NCBI GenBank assembly: GCA_014843695.1 | Contig: CM026402.1 | Location: forward strand, 20,192,396-20,256,395 | DNA from: Archivesica marissinica | Lineage: Eukaryota > Mollusca > Bivalvia > Venerida > Vesicomyidae | Length of the DNA: 64,000 nucleotides | Reading direction: 5' to 3' | Shown here: positions 14,058-28,000 of the stretch, in pieces | How positions within the stretch are numbered: the stretch's first letter is position 1 | Layout: each line of letters begins with the position of its first letter | Position numbers and translations under genes: made by a program | The notes under the pieces: model-generated | What the model saw: only the letters and a program-made list of their open reading frames with translations | Told to the model about the DNA's origin: nothing | Database searches by the model: none

Positions 14058-14299
14058 TTAACCCATTCAACACCAAGTAACTGACATGGACTGATCCATG
14101 ATACTTTTAGATCAATAAATTAATAAGAAAATTACATTTGGATCAGTTCATTTATCAAAATGGGTAATTTTTTTTTTAAATATTAAATTTACTTGCAAAA
14201 AGTGCAGATCCTGATGAGACGGCTCGTCACGAGCCGGCTCATCTGGATCTACACTTTTTTGTAAGCCTATTTAGAGGTCTGTGGTGTTGAAAGGGTTAA
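14058..14299. mobile_element. MITE-1 copy E
   Basis: TTAA at 14058-14061 and 14296-14299. Termini are CCCATTCAACACC and GGTGTTGAAAGGG. The central GCTCGTCACGAGCCGGCTCA palindrome is intact, and a run of T at 14169-14178 distinguishes this copy. Confidence 0.85.
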
Positions 14300-14344
14300 A
14301 ATGTTTCTTTTTCTTTGGCCATCCTGCAATGAACTCCTTTCACT

Positions 14345-15012
14345 CTTGTTGACCTGTTTACATAATACATACCCATTTGTTTTTAAAATCTCACCTGTTT
14401 CTTATTGTTGACCTGTTCATACATGTCTAGTCCATGCTATGTATTATTGTCTATCTGTTAAATCTACTTATTGTTGACTTGTTCATACATGTCTAGTCCA
14501 TGCTATGTGTTATTGTCTATCTGTTAAATCTACTTATTGTTGACTTGTTCATACATGTCTAGTCCATGCTATGTATTATTGTCTATCTGTTAAATCTACT
14601 TATTGTTGACTTGTTCATACATGTCTAGTCCATGCTATGTGTTATTGTCTATCTGTTAAATCTACTTATTGTTGACTTGTTCATACATGTCTAGTCCATG
14701 CTATGTATTATTGTCTATCTGTTAAATCTACTTATTGTTGACTTGTTCATACATGTCTAGTCCATGCTATGTATTATTGTCTATCTGTTAAATCTACTTA
14801 TTGTTGACTTGTTCATACATGTCTAGTCCATGCTATGTATTATTGTCTATCTGTTAAATCTACTTATTGTTGACTTGTTCATACATGTCTAGTCCATGCT
14901 ATGTATTATTGTCTATCTGTTAAATTTACTTATTCTGTTGACCTGTTTACATAATACATACCCTTTTGTTTTAAAATCTCACCTGTTTCTTATTGTTGAC
15001 TTGTTCATACCA
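14345..15012. repeat. 66-bp array (8 units) inside a duplicated flank
   Basis: Eight units starting GTTCATACATGTCTAGTCCA at 14415, 14481, 14547, 14613, 14679, 14745, 14811 and 14877 (period exactly 66) differ mainly at one site (ATGTATTAT or ATGTGTTAT). The sequence before the array (GTTGACCTGTTTACATAATA onward, 14348-14414) is repeated almost exactly after it (14937-15010), so the array sits inside a larger duplication. It is unrelated in sequence to the other 66-bp array at 12029. Confidence 0.92.
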
Positions 15013-15198
15013 CTATAAGGCAATCGGTAAACATTATTGAACTAGCTCGCGGCTCGCCAACAGTCCATACCACTATAATCAGAATGAAACCATGACGAGG
15101 TTGGAACCTCGAATGCTTTAACCACAAGGAGATAGAAATGTTATCCATAATCCACCGACATTTCATGCTTCTCCACCTCTATGAGATAAAGTTTAAAC

Positions 15199-15375
15199 GT
15201 TATTTATTTTACAACAATTGTGAAGCAAGTTCTAACAACTTATATTAATCACTGCCGTTGGCGCGTATGAAAGCATATATGTGGTCATTCGTGTGGGAGG
15301 AAACCGGAGTACCCGGAGAAAACCCACTGATCTGGCGACCACCGTACCATCTCACATACTTCCCGGTCCGAGGAT
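15199..15375 (-). mobile_element. SINE 3' module with GGAAACCGGAGTACCC core
   Basis: Begins TTATTTATTTTACAACAATT, then GAAGCAAGTTCTAACAACTTATATTAATCACT, and carries the core GGGAGGAAACCGGAGTACCC, then GGAGAAAACCCAC. The same combination recurs at 63537-63676. The TTTTACAACGATTGCGAA...AACTTATATTAATCACT block is shared with otherwise different SINEs at 57880, 59313 and 61463, where it is the 3' end; orientation here is inferred from that. It lies immediately upstream of the PX exon, in the preceding intron. Confidence 0.65.
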
Positions 15376-15425
15376 CTAAGAGATACAAAGACTTGTTTAC
15401 AAATGTTTTTGCTTAATTATCGTAG

Positions 15426-15531
15426 GGTATTATTGGGACGGAGCCACGTGAAGGCCGTAGCTGAGAACAGGAGGATGGAAATAGAAAGGTTTCTACAAGA
15501 TCTGTTTACAGCTTCGGTGGAAATAATCCAT
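15426..15531 (+). CDS. internal exon, PX domain, class II PI3-kinase-like
   Basis: A 106-bp exon bounded by a pyrimidine-rich acceptor ending TTATCGTAG and a consensus donor CAT|GTAAGTAC. The first base completes a split codon; frame from 15427 gives 35 residues with no stop and ends in phase 0. The peptide carries GRSHVKAVAENRRMEIERFL, then QDLFTASVEIIH. This is the pattern of the C-terminal half of a PX (Phox homology) domain, a phosphoinositide-binding fold: basic GRSxxKxVAxxRR helix, amphipathic LxxLF, then the E-x-x-x break. Among PX proteins it looks most like class II PI3-kinases (PIK3C2), whose next residues would be S/C-D-L-V-Y-T-F-F-H. A sorting nexin is the main alternative. No other exon of the gene was found upstream (9.8-15.4 kb) or after the satellite; the following intron is invaded by the 26-bp satellite about 60 bp past the donor. 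No gene symbol is assigned because only one exon is seen. Confidence 0.6.
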
Positions 15532-18419
15532 GTAAGTACTTGCCATTACTGCGTTGTTAGGTTGTTATCAATTCATTGCTATATTCGTACACTGCTCACA
15601 CCCTCTGTGTTCTTGCACTGACCACACCCTCTGTGTTATTGCATTGCCCACACCCTCTGTGTTTTTGCATTGCTCACACCCTCTGTGTTCTTGCACTGCT
15701 CACACCCTCTGTGTTATTGCATTGCCCACACCCTCTGTGTTCTTGCACTGACCACACCCTCTGTGTTCTTGCACTTCCCACACCCTCTGTGTTCTTGCAC
15801 TGACCACACCCTCTGTGTTCTTGCACTGCTCACACCCTCTGTGTTATTGCATTGCCCACACCCTCTGTGTTCTTGCACTGACCACACCCTCTGTGTTCTT
15901 GCACTTCCCACACCCTCTGTGTTCTTGCACTTCCCACATCCTCTGTGTTCTTGCACTTCCCACACCCTCTGTGTTCTTGCACTTCCCACACACTCTGTGT
16001 TCTCACACTGCCCACACCCTCTGTGTTCTTGCACTTCCCACACCCTCTGTGTTCTTGCACTGCCCACACCCTCTGTGTTCTTGCACTGCCCACACCCTCT
16101 GTGTTCTTGCACTGCCCACACCATCTGTGTTCTTGCTCTGCCCACACCCTCTGTGTTCTCACACTGCCCACACCCTCTGTGTTCTTGCCCTGCCCACACC
16201 ATCTGTGTTCTTCCACAGCCCACACCCTCTGTGTTCTTGCACTGCCCACATCCTCTGTGTTCTTGCACTGCCCACACCCTCTGTGTTCTTGCACTGCCCA
16301 CACCCTCTGTGTTCTTGCTCTTCCCACACCCTCTGTATACTTGCACTGCCCACACCATCTGTGTTCTTGCACTTCCCACACCCTCTGTATTCTTGCACTG
16401 ACCACATCCTCTGTGTTCTTGCACTGCCCACACCCTCTGTGTTCTTGCACTTCCCACACCCTCTGTGTTCTTGCACTGCCCACACCCTCTGTGTTATTGC
16501 ACTGCCCACACCCTCTGTGTTCTTGCCCTGCCCACACCATATGTGTTCTTGCCCTGCCCACACCCTCTGTGTTCTTGCCCTGCCCACACCATCTGTGTTA
16601 TTCCACTACCCACACCCTCTGTGTTCTTGCACTTTCCACACCCTCTGTGTTCTCACACTGCCCACACCCTCTGTGTTCTTGCACTTCCCACACCCTCTGT
16701 GTTATTGCACTGCCCTCACCCTCTGTGTTATTGCACTGCCCTCACCCTCTGTGTTATTGCACTGCCCACACCCTCTGTGTTCTTGCACTTCCCACACCCT
16801 CTTGTGTTCTCACATTGCCCACACCCTCTGTGTTCTTGCACTGCCCCTGTGTTCTTGCACTTCCCACACCCTCTGTGTTATTGCACTGCCCTCACCCTCT
16901 GTGTTATTGCACTGCCCTCACCCTCTGTGTTCTCACACTGCCCACACCCTCTGTGTTCTCACACTGCCCACACCCTCTGTGTTCTTGCACTTCCCACACC
17001 CCCTGTGTTATTGCACTACCCACACCCTCTGTGTTCTTGCACTTTCCACACCCTCTTGTGTTCTCACATTGCCCACACCCTCTGTGTTCTTGCACTTGTG
17101 TTTTGTTCCCACCCCCTGTGTTCTTGCACTGCCCACACCCTCTGTGTTCTTGCACTTCCCACACCCTCTGTGTTCTCACACTGCCCACACCCTCTGTGTT
17201 CTTGCACTTCCCACACCCCCTGTGTTATTGCACTACCCACACGCTCTGTGTTCTTGCACTTCCCACACCCTCTTGTGTTCTTACATTGCCCACACCCTCT
17301 GTGTTCTTGCACTGCCCCTGTGTTCTTGCACTTCCCACACCCCCTGTGTTCTTGCACTGCCCACACCATCTGTGTTCTTGCTCTGCTCACACCCTCTGTG
17401 TTCTCACATTGCCCACACCCTCTGTGTTCTTGCACTTCCCGTGTTCTCACACTGCCCACACCCTCTGTGTTCTTGCACTTCCCACACCCTCTGTGTTATT
17501 GCACTGCCCTCACGCCTCTGTGTTCTTGCACTTCCCACACCCTCTGTGTTCTTGCACTGCCCACACCCTCTGTGTTCTTGCACTTCCCACACCCTCTGTG
17601 TTCTTGCACTTCCCACACCCTCTGTGTTTTGCACTGCCCCTGTGTTCTTGCACTCCCACACCCTCTGTGTTCTTGCACTGCCCACACCCTCTGTGTTATT
17701 GCACTTCCCTCACCCTCTGTGTTATTGCACTGCCCACACCCTCTGTGTTCTTGCACTGCCCACACCCTCTGTGTTCTTGCACTTCCCACACTCTCTTGTG
17801 TTCTCACATTGCCCACACCCTCTGTGTTCTTGCACTTCCCCTGTGTTCTTGCACTTCCCACACCCTCTGTGTTATTGCACTGCCCTCACCATCTGTGTTA
17901 TTGCACTGCCCTCACCCTCTGTGTTATTGCACTGCCCTCACCATATGTGTTATTGCACTGCCCTCACCCTCTGTGTTCTTGCACTGCCCACACCATATGT
18001 GTTCTTGCACTGCCCACACCCTCTGTGTTCTTGCACTTCCCACACCATCTGTGTTATTGCACTACCCACACCCTCTGTGTTCTTGCACTTCCCACACCCT
18101 CTTGTGTTCTCACACTGCCCACACCCTCTGTGTTATTGCACTTCCCTCCCTCTGTGTTATTGCACTGCCCTCACGCTCTGTGTTATTGCACTTCCCACAC
18201 TCTCTTGTGTTCTCACATTGCCCACACCATCTGTGTTCTTGCACTGCCCCTGTGTTCTTGCACTTCCAACACCCCCTGTGTTCTTGCACTGCCCACACCC
18301 TCTGTGTTCTTGCACTTCCCACACCCTCTGTGTTCTTGCACTGCCCACACCCTCTGTGTTCTTGCACTGCCCACACCCTCTGTGTTCTTGCACTGCCCAC
18401 ACCCTCTGTGTTCTTGCAC

Positions 18420-21400
18420 TGCCCACACCATCTGTGTTCTTGCTCTGCCCACACCCTCTGTGTTCTCACACTGCCCACACCCTCTGTGTTCTTGCCCTGC
18501 CCACACCATCTGTGTTCTTCCACAACCCACACCCTCTGTGTTCTTGCACTGCCCACACCCTCTGTGTTCTTGCACTGCCCACACCCTCTGTGTTCTTGCT
18601 CTTCCCACACCCTCTGTATACTTGCACTGCCCACACCATCTGTGTTCTTGCACTTCCCACACCCTCTGTATTCTTGCACTGACCACATCCTCTGTGTTCT
18701 TGCACTGCCCACACCCTCTGTGTTCTTGCACTTCCCACACCCTCTGTGTTCTTGCACTGCCCACACCCTCTGTGTTATTGCACTGCCCACACCCTCTGTG
18801 TTCTTGCCCTGCCCACACCATATGTGTTCTTGCCCTGCCCACACCCTCTGTGTTCTAGCCCTGCCCACACCATCTGTGTTATTCCACTACCCACACCCTC
18901 TGTGTTCTTGCACTTTCCACACCCTCTGTGTTCTCACACTGCCCACACCCTCTGTGTTCTTGCACTTCCCACACCCTCTGTGTTATTGCACTGCCCTCAC
19001 CCTCTGTGTTATTGCACTGCCCTCACCCTCTGTGTTATAGCACTGCCCACACCCTCTGTGTTCTTGCACTTCCCACACCCTCTTGTGTTCTCACATTGCC
19101 CACACCCTCTGTGTTCTTGCACTGCCCCTGTGTTCTTGCACTTCCCACACCCTCTGTGTTATTGCACTGCCCTCACCCTCTGTGTTATTGCACTGCCCTC
19201 ACCATCTGTGTTCTCACATTGCCCACACCCTCTGTGTTCTCACACTGCCCACACCCTCTGTGTTCTTGCACTTCCCACCCCCCCTGTGTTATTGCACTAC
19301 CCACACCCTCTGTGTTCTTGCACTTTCCACACCCTCTTGTGTTCTCACATTGCCCACACCCTCTGTGTTCTTGCCCTGCCCACACCCTCTGTGTTCTAGC
19401 CCTGCCCACACCATCTGTGTTATTCCACTACCCACACCCTCTGTGTTCTTGCACTTTCCACATCCTCTGTGTTCTCACACTGCCCACACCCTCTGTGTTC
19501 TTGCACTTCCCACACCCTCTGTGTTATTGCACTGCCCTCACCCTCTGTGTTATTGCACTGCCCTCACCCTCTGTGTTATTGCACTGCCCACACCCTCTGT
19601 GTTCTTGCACTTCCCACACCCTCTTGTGTTCTCACATTGCCCACACCCTCTGTGTTCTTGCACTTCCCACACCCTCTGTGTTATTGCACTGCCCTCACCC
19701 TCTGTGTTATTGCACTGCCCTCACCCTCTGTGTTCTCACATTGCCCACACCCTCTGTGTTCTCACACTGCCCACACCCTCTGTGTTCTTGCACTTCCCAC
19801 CCCCCCTGTGTTATTGCACTACCCACACCCTCTGTGTTCTTGCACTTTCCACACCCTCTTGTGTTCTCACATTGCCCACACCCTCTGTGTTCTTGCACTT
19901 CCCACACCACCTGTGTTATTGCACTACTCACACCCTCTGTGTTCTTGCACTTCCCACACCCTCTTGTGTTCTCACACTGCCCACACCCTCTGTGTTCTTG
20001 CACTTCCCACACCCTCTTGTGTTCTCACACTGCCCACACCCTCTGTGTTCTTGCACTTCCCACACCCCCAGTGTTATTGCACTACCCACACGCTCTGTGT
20101 TCTTGCACTTCCCACACCCTCTTGTGTTCTCACATTGCCCACACCCTCTGTGTTCTTGCACTGCCCCTGTGTTCTTGCACTCCCCACACCCCCTGTGTTC
20201 TTGCACTACCCACACCATCTGTGTTCTTGCTCTGCTCACACCCTCTGTGTTCTCACATTGCCCACACCCTCTGTGTTCTTGCACTTCCCACACCCTCTTG
20301 TGTTCTCACACTGCCCACACCCTCTGTGTTCTTGCACTTCCCACACCCCCTGTGTTATTGCACTACCCACACGCTCTGTGTTCTTGCACTTCCCACACCC
20401 TCTTGTGTTCTTACATTGCCCACACCCTCTGTGTTCTTGCACTGCCCCTGTGTTCTTGCACTTCCCACACCCCCTGTGTTCTTGCACTGCCCACACCCTC
20501 TGTGTTCTTGCACTTCCCACACCCTCTGTGTTCTCACACTGCCCACACCCTCTGTGTTCTTGCACTTCCCACACCCCCTGTGTTATTGCACTACCCACAC
20601 GCTCTGTGTTCTTGCACTTCCCACACCCTCTTGTGTTCTTACATTGCCCACACCCTCTGTGTTCTTGCACTGCCCCTGTGTTCTTGCACTTCCCACACCC
20701 CCTGTGTTCTTGCACTGCCCACACCATCTGTGTTCTTGCTCTGCTCACACCCTCTGTGTTCTCACATTGCCCACACCCTCTGTGTTCTTGCACTTCCCAC
20801 ACCCTCTGTGTTCTTGCACTTCCCACACCCTCTGTGTTCTTGCACTGGCCCTGTGTTCTTGCACTTCCCACACCCTCTGTGTTCTCACATTGCCCACACC
20901 CTCTGTGTTCTTGCACTTCCCACATCCTCTGTGTTCTTGCACTTCCCACACCCTCTGTGTTCTTGCACTGCCCAAACCCTCTGTGTTCTTGCACTGCCCA
21001 CACCCTCTGTGTTCTTGCATTGCCCACACCCTCTGTGTTATTGCACTGCCCGCACCCTCTGTGTTCTTGCATTGCCCACACCCTCTGTGTTCTTGCACTT
21101 CCCACACCCTCTGTGTTCTTGCACTTCCCACACCCTCTGTGTTCTCACACTGCCCACACCCTCTGTGTTCTTGCACTGCCCACACCCACTGTGTTCTCAC
21201 ACTGCCCACACCCTCTATGTTCTCACATTGCCCACACCCTCTGTGTTCTTGCACTTCCCACACCCTCTGTGTTCTTGCACTGCCCACACCCTCTGTGTTC
21301 TTGCACTGCCCACACCATCTGTGTGCTTGCACTGCCCACACCCTCTGTGTTCTTGCCCTGCCCACACCATATGTGTTCTTGCCCTGCCCACACCCTCTGT

Positions 21401-21930
21401 GTTCTTGCCCTGCCCACACCATATGTGTTCTTGCCCTGCCCACACCCTCTGTGTTCTTGCCCTTCCCACACCATCTGTGTTATTCCACTACCCACACCCT
21501 CTGTGTTCTTGCACTTCCCACACCCTCTGTGTTCTCACACTGCCCACACCCTCTGTGTTATTGCACTCCCCTCATCCTCTGTGTTATTGCACTGCCCTCA
21601 CCCTCTGTGTTATTGCACTGCCCACACTCTCTTGTGTTCTCACATTGCCCACACCCTCTGTGTTCTTGCACTGCCCCTGTGTTCTTGCACTTCCCACACC
21701 CTCTGTGTTATTGCACTGCCCTCACCCTCTGTGTTATTGCACTGCCCTCACCCTCTGTGTTCTCACACTGCCCACACCCTCTGTGTTCTCACACTGCCCA
21801 CACCCTCTGTGTTCTTGCACTTCCCACACCCCCTGTGTTATTGCACTACCCACACCCTCTATGTTCTTGCACTTCCCACACCCTCTTGTGTTCTCACACT
21901 GCCCACACCCTCTGTGTTCTTGCACTTCCC
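18420..21930. repeat. 3.5-kb block of 26-bp satellite, copy 1 of a higher-order duplication
   Basis: The order of unit variants here is reproduced almost base for base at 25019-28530. The offset is 6,599 bp at the left and falls to about 6,590 bp at the right because of small deletions in copy 2. Shared private variants include TTCTAGCCCTGCC (18853/25452), GTTATAGCACTG (19033/25632) and CACCACCTGTG (19906/26507). Confidence 0.85.
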
Positions 21931-24900
21931 ACCCCCTGTGTTATTGCACTACCCACACGCTCTGTGTTCTTGCACTTCCCACACCCTCTTGTGTTCTCAC
22001 ATTGCCCACACCATCTGTGTTCTTGCACTGCCCCTGTGTTCTTGCACTTCCAACACCCCCTGTGTTCTTGCATTACCCACACCCTCTGTATTCTTGCACT
22101 TCCCACACCCTCTGTGTTCTTGCACTTCCCACACCCTCTGTGTTCTTGCACTGGCCATGTGTTCTTGCACTTCCCACACCCTCTGTGTTCTCACACCGCC
22201 CACACCCTCTGTGTTCTTGCACTTCCCACATCCTCTGTGTTCTTGCACTTCCCACACCCTCTGTGTTCTTGCACTGCCCACACCCTCTGTGTTCTTGCAC
22301 TGCCCACACCCTCTGTGTTCTTGCATTGCCCACACCCTCTGTGTTATTGCACTGCCCACACCCTCTGTGTTCTTGCATTGCCCACACCCTCTGTGTTCTC
22401 ACACTTTCCACACCCTCTGTGTTCTTGCACTTCCCACACCCTCTGTGTTCTCACACTGCCCACACCCTCTGTGTTCTTGCACTTCCCACACCCTCTGTGT
22501 TCTTGCACTGCCCACACCCTCTGTGTTCTTGCACTGCCCACACCCTCTGTGTTCTTGCACTGCCCACACCATCTGTGTTCTTGCTCTGCCCACACCCTCT
22601 GTGTTCTCACACTGCCCACACCCTCTGTGTTCTTGCCCTGCCCACACCATCTGTGTTCTTCCACAGCCCACACCCTCTGTGTTCTTGCACTGCCCACATC
22701 CTCTGTGTTCTTGCACTGCCCACACCCTCTGTGTTCTTGCACTGCCCACACCCCCTGTGCTCTTGCTCTTCCCACACCCTCTGTATACTTGCACTGCCCA
22801 CACCATCTGTGTTCTTGCACTTCCCACACCCTCTGTATTCTTGCACTGACCACATCCTCTGTGTTCTTGCACTGCCCACACCCTCTGTGTTCTTGCACTT
22901 CCCACACCCTCTGTGTTCTTGCACTGCCCACACCCTCTGTATTATTGCACTGCCCACACCCTCTGTGTTCTTGCCCTGCCCACACCATATGTGTTCTTGC
23001 CCTGCCCACACCCTCTGTGTTCTTGCCCTGCCCACACCATCTGTGTTATTCCACTTTCCACACCCTCTGTGTTCTCACACTGCCCACACCCTCTGTGTTC
23101 TTGCACTTCCCACACCCTCTGTGTTATTGCACTGCCCTCACCCTCTGTGTTATTGCACTGCCCTCACCCTCTGTGTTATTGCACTGCCCACACCCTCTGT
23201 GTTCTTGCACTTCCCACACCCTCTGTGTTCTCACATTGCCCACACCCTCTGTGTTCTTGCACTGCCCCTGTGTTCTTGCACTGCCCACACCCTCTGTGTT
23301 CTTGCACTGCCCACACCCTCTGTGTTTTGCACTGCCCTCACCCTCTGTGTTCTCACACTGCCCACACCCTCTGTGTTCTTGCACTGCCCACACCCTCTGT
23401 GTTCTTGCACTTCCCACACCCCCTGTGTTATTGCACTACCCACACCCTCTGTGTTCTTGCACTTCCCACACCCTCTTGTGTTCTCACACTGCCCACACCC
23501 TCTGTGTTCTTGCACTTCCCACACCCTCTGTGTTCTTGCACTTCCCACACCCTCTTGTGTTCTCACATTGCCCACACCCTCTGTGTTCTTGCACTGCCCC
23601 TGTGTTCTTGCACTTCCCACACCCTCTGTGTTCTTGCACTGCCCACACCCTCTGTGTTCTTGCACTGCCCACACCCTCTGTGTTCTTGCACTGCCCACAC
23701 CCTCTGTGTTCTTGCACTGCCCACACCCTCTGTGTTCTCACACTGCCCACACCCTCTGTGTTCTCACATTGCCCACACCCTCTGTGTTCTTGCACTGCCC
23801 CTGTGTTCTTGCACTTCCCACACCCTCTGTGTTATTGCACTGCCCTCACCCTCTGTGTTATTGCACTGCCCTCACCCTCTGTGTTATTGCACTGCCCTCA
23901 CCCTCTGTGTTATTGCACTGCCCTCACCCTCTGTGTTCTCACACTGCCCACACCCTCTGTGTTCTCACACTGCCCACACCCTCTGTGTTCTTGCACTTCC
24001 CACACCCCCTGTGTTATTGCACTACCCACACCCTCTATGTTCTTGCACTTCCCACACCCTCTTGTGTTCTCACACTGCCCACACCCTCTGTGTTCTTGCA
24101 CTGCCCACACCCTCTGTGTTCTTGCACTTCCCACACTCTCTTGTGTTCTCACATTGCCCACACCCTCTGTGTTCTTGCACTGCCCCTGTGTTCTTGCACT
24201 TCCCACACCCTCTGTGTTATTGCACTGCCCTCACCCTCTGTGTTATTGCACTGCCCTCACCCTCTGTGTTATTGCACTGCCCTCACCCTCTGTGTTATTG
24301 CACTGCCCTCACCCTCTGTGTTCTCACACTGCCCACACCCTCTGTGTTCTCACACTGCCCACACCCTCTGTGTTCTTGCACTTCCCACACCCCCTGTGTT
24401 CTCACACTGCCCACACCCTCTGTGTTCTTGCACTTCCCACCCCCCCTGTGTTATTGCACTACCCACACGCTCTGTGTTCTTGCACTTCCCACACCCTCTT
24501 GTGTTCTCACATTGCCCACACCCTCTGTGTTCTTGCACTGCCCCTGTGTTCTTGCACTTCCAACACCCCCTGTGTTCTTGCATTACCCACACCCTCTGTA
24601 TTCTTGCACTTCCCACACCCTCTGTGTTCTTGCACTTCCCACACCCTCTGTGTTCTTGCACTGGCCATGTGTTCTTGCACTTCCCACACCCTCTGTGTTC
24701 TCACACCGCCCACACCCTCTGTGTTCTTGCACTTCCCACATCCTCTGTGTTCTTGCACTTCCCACACCCTCTGTGTTCTTGCACTGCCCACACCCTCTGT
24801 GTTCTTGCATTGCCCACACCCTCTGTGTTATTGCACTGCCCACACCCTCTGTGTTCTTGCATTGCCCACACCCTCTGTGTTCTCACACTTCCCACACCCT

Positions 24901-25018
24901 CTGTGTTCTTGCACTGCCCACACCCTCTGTGTTCTCACACTGCCCACACCCTCTGTGTTCTTGCACTTCCCACACCCTCTGTGTTCTTGCACTGCCCACA
25001 CCCTCTGTGTTCTTGCAC

Positions 25019-28000
25019 TGCCCACACCATCTGTGTTCTTGCTCTGCCCACACCCTCTGTGTTCTCACACTGCCCACACCCTCTGTGTTCTTGCCCTGCC
25101 CACACCATCTGTGTTCTTCCACAACCCACACCCTCTGTGTTCTTGCACTGCCCACACCCTCTGTGTTCTTGCACTGCCCACACCCTCTGTGTTCTTGCTC
25201 TTCCCACACCCTCTGTATACTTGCACTGCCCACACCATCTGTGTTCTTGCACTTCCCACACCCTCTGTATTCTTGCACTGACCACATCCTCTGTGTTCTT
25301 GCACTGCCCACACCCTCTGTGTTCTTGCACTTCCCACACCCTCTGTGTTCTTGCACTGCCCACACCCTCTGTGTTATTGCACTGCCCACACCCTCTGTGT
25401 TCTTGCCCTGCCCACACCATATGTGTTCTTGCCCTGCCCACACCCTCTGTGTTCTAGCCCTGCCCACACCATCTGTGTTATTCCACTACCCACACCCTCT
25501 GTGTTCTTGCACTTTCCACACCCTCTGTGTTCTCACACTGCCCACACCCTCTGTGTTCTTGCACTTCCCACACCCTCTGTGTTATTGCACTGCCCTCACC
25601 CTCTGTGTTATTGCACTGCCCTCACCCTCTGTGTTATAGCACTGCCCACACCCTCTGTGTTCTTGCACTTCCCACACCCTCTTGTGTTCTCACATTGCCC
25701 ACACCCTCTGTGTTCTTGCACTGCCCCTGTGTTCTTGCACTTCCCACACCCTCTGTGTTATTGCACTGCCCTCACCCTCTGTGTTATTGCACTGCCCTCA
25801 CCATCTGTGTTCTCACATTGCCCACACCCTCTGTGTTCTCACACTGCCCACACCCTCTGTGTTCTTGCACTTCCCACCCCCCCTGTGTTATTGCACTACC
25901 CACACCCTCTGTGTTCTTGCACTTTCCACACCCTCTTGTGTTCTCACATTGCCCACACCCTCTGTGTTCTTGCCCTGCCCACACCCTCTGTGTTCTAGCC
26001 CTGCCCACACCATCTGTGTTATTCCACTACCCACACCCTCTGTGTTCTTGCACTTTCCACATCCTCTGTGTTCTCACACTGCCCACACCCTCTGTGTTCT
26101 TGCACTTCCCACACCCTCTGTGTTATTGCACTGCCCTCACCCTCTGTGTTATTGCACTGCCCTCACCCTCTGTGTTATTGCACTGCCCACACCCTCTGTG
26201 TTCTTGCACTTCCCACACCCTCTTGTGTTCTCACATTGCCCACACCCTCTGTGTTCTTGCACTTCCCACACCCTCTGTGTTATTGCACTGCCCTCACCCT
26301 CTGTGTTATTGCACTGCCCTCACCCTCTGTGTTCTCACATTGCCCACACCCTCTGTGTTCTCACACTGCCCACACCCTCTGTGTTCTTGCACTTCCCACC
26401 CCCCCTGTGTTATTGCACTACCCACACCCTCTGTGTTCTTGCACTTTCCACACCCTCTTGTGTTCTCACATTGCCCACACCCTCTGTGTTCTTGCACTTC
26501 CCACACCACCTGTGTTATTGCACTACTCACACCCTCTGTGTTCTTGCACTTCCCACACCCTCTTGTGTTCTCACACTGCCCACACCCTCTGTGTTCTTGC
26601 ACTTCCCACACCCTCTTGTGTTCTCACACTGCACCCTCTGTGTTCTTGCACTTCCCACACCCCGTGTTATGCACTACCCACACGCTCTGTGTTCTTGCAC
26701 TTCCCACACCCTCTTGTGTTCTCACATTGCCCACACCCTCTGTGTTCTTGCACTGCCCCTGTGTTCTTGCACTCCCCACACCCCCTGTGTTCTTGCACTA
26801 CCCACACCATCTGTGTTCTTGCTCTGCTCACACCCTCTGTGTTCTCACATTGCCCACACCCTCTGTGTTCTTGCACTTCCCACACCCTCTTGTGTTCTCA
26901 CACTGCCCACACCCTCTGTGTTCTTGCACTTCCCACACCCCCTGTGTTATTGCACTACCCACACGCTCTGTGTTCTTGCACTTCCCACACCCTCTTGTGT
27001 TCTTACATTGCCCACACCCTCTGTGTTCTTGCACTGCCCCTGTGTTCTTGCACTTCCCACACCCCCTGTGTTCTTGCACTGCCCACACCCTCTGTGTTCT
27101 TGCACTTCCCACACCCTCTGTGTTCTCACACTGCCCACACCCTCTGTGTTCTTGCACTTCCCACACCCCCTGTGTTATTGCACTACCCACACGCTCTGTG
27201 TTCTTGCACTTCCCACACCCTCTTGTGTTCTTACATTGCCCACACCCTCTGTGTTCTTGCACTGCCCCTGTGTTCTTGCACTTCCCACACCCCCTGTGTT
27301 CTTGCACTGCCCACACCATCTGTGTTCTTGCTCTGCTCACACCCTCTGTGTTCTCACATTGCCCACACCCTCTGTGTTCTTGCACTTCCCACACCCTCTG
27401 TGTTCTTGCACTTCCCACACCCTCTGTGTTCTTGCACTGGCCCTGTGTTCTTGCACTTCCCACACCCTCTGTGTTCTCACATTGCCCACACCCTCTGTGT
27501 TCTTGCACTTCCCACATCCTCTGTGTTCTTGCACTTCCCACACCCTCTGTGTTCTTGCACTGCCCAAACCCTCTGTGTTCTTGCACTGCCCACACCCTCT
27601 GTGTTCTTGCATTGCCCACACCCTCTGTGTTATTGCACTGCCCGCACCCTCTGTGTTCTTGCATTGCCCACACCCTCTGTGTTCTTGCACTTCCCACACC
27701 CTCTGTGTTCTTGCACTTCCCACACCCTCTGTGTTCTCACACTGCCCACACCCTCTGTGTTCTTGCACTGCCCACACCCACTGTGTTCTCACACTGCCCA
27801 CACCCTCTATGTTCTCACATTGCCCACACCCTCTGTGTTCTTGCACTTCCCACACCCTCTGTGTTCTTGCACTGCCCACACCCTCTGTGTTCTTGCACTG
27901 CCCACACCATCTGTGTGCTTGCACTGCCCACACCCTCTGTGTTCTTGCCCTGCCCACACCATATGTGTTCTTGCCCTGCCCACACCCTCTGTGTTCTTGC

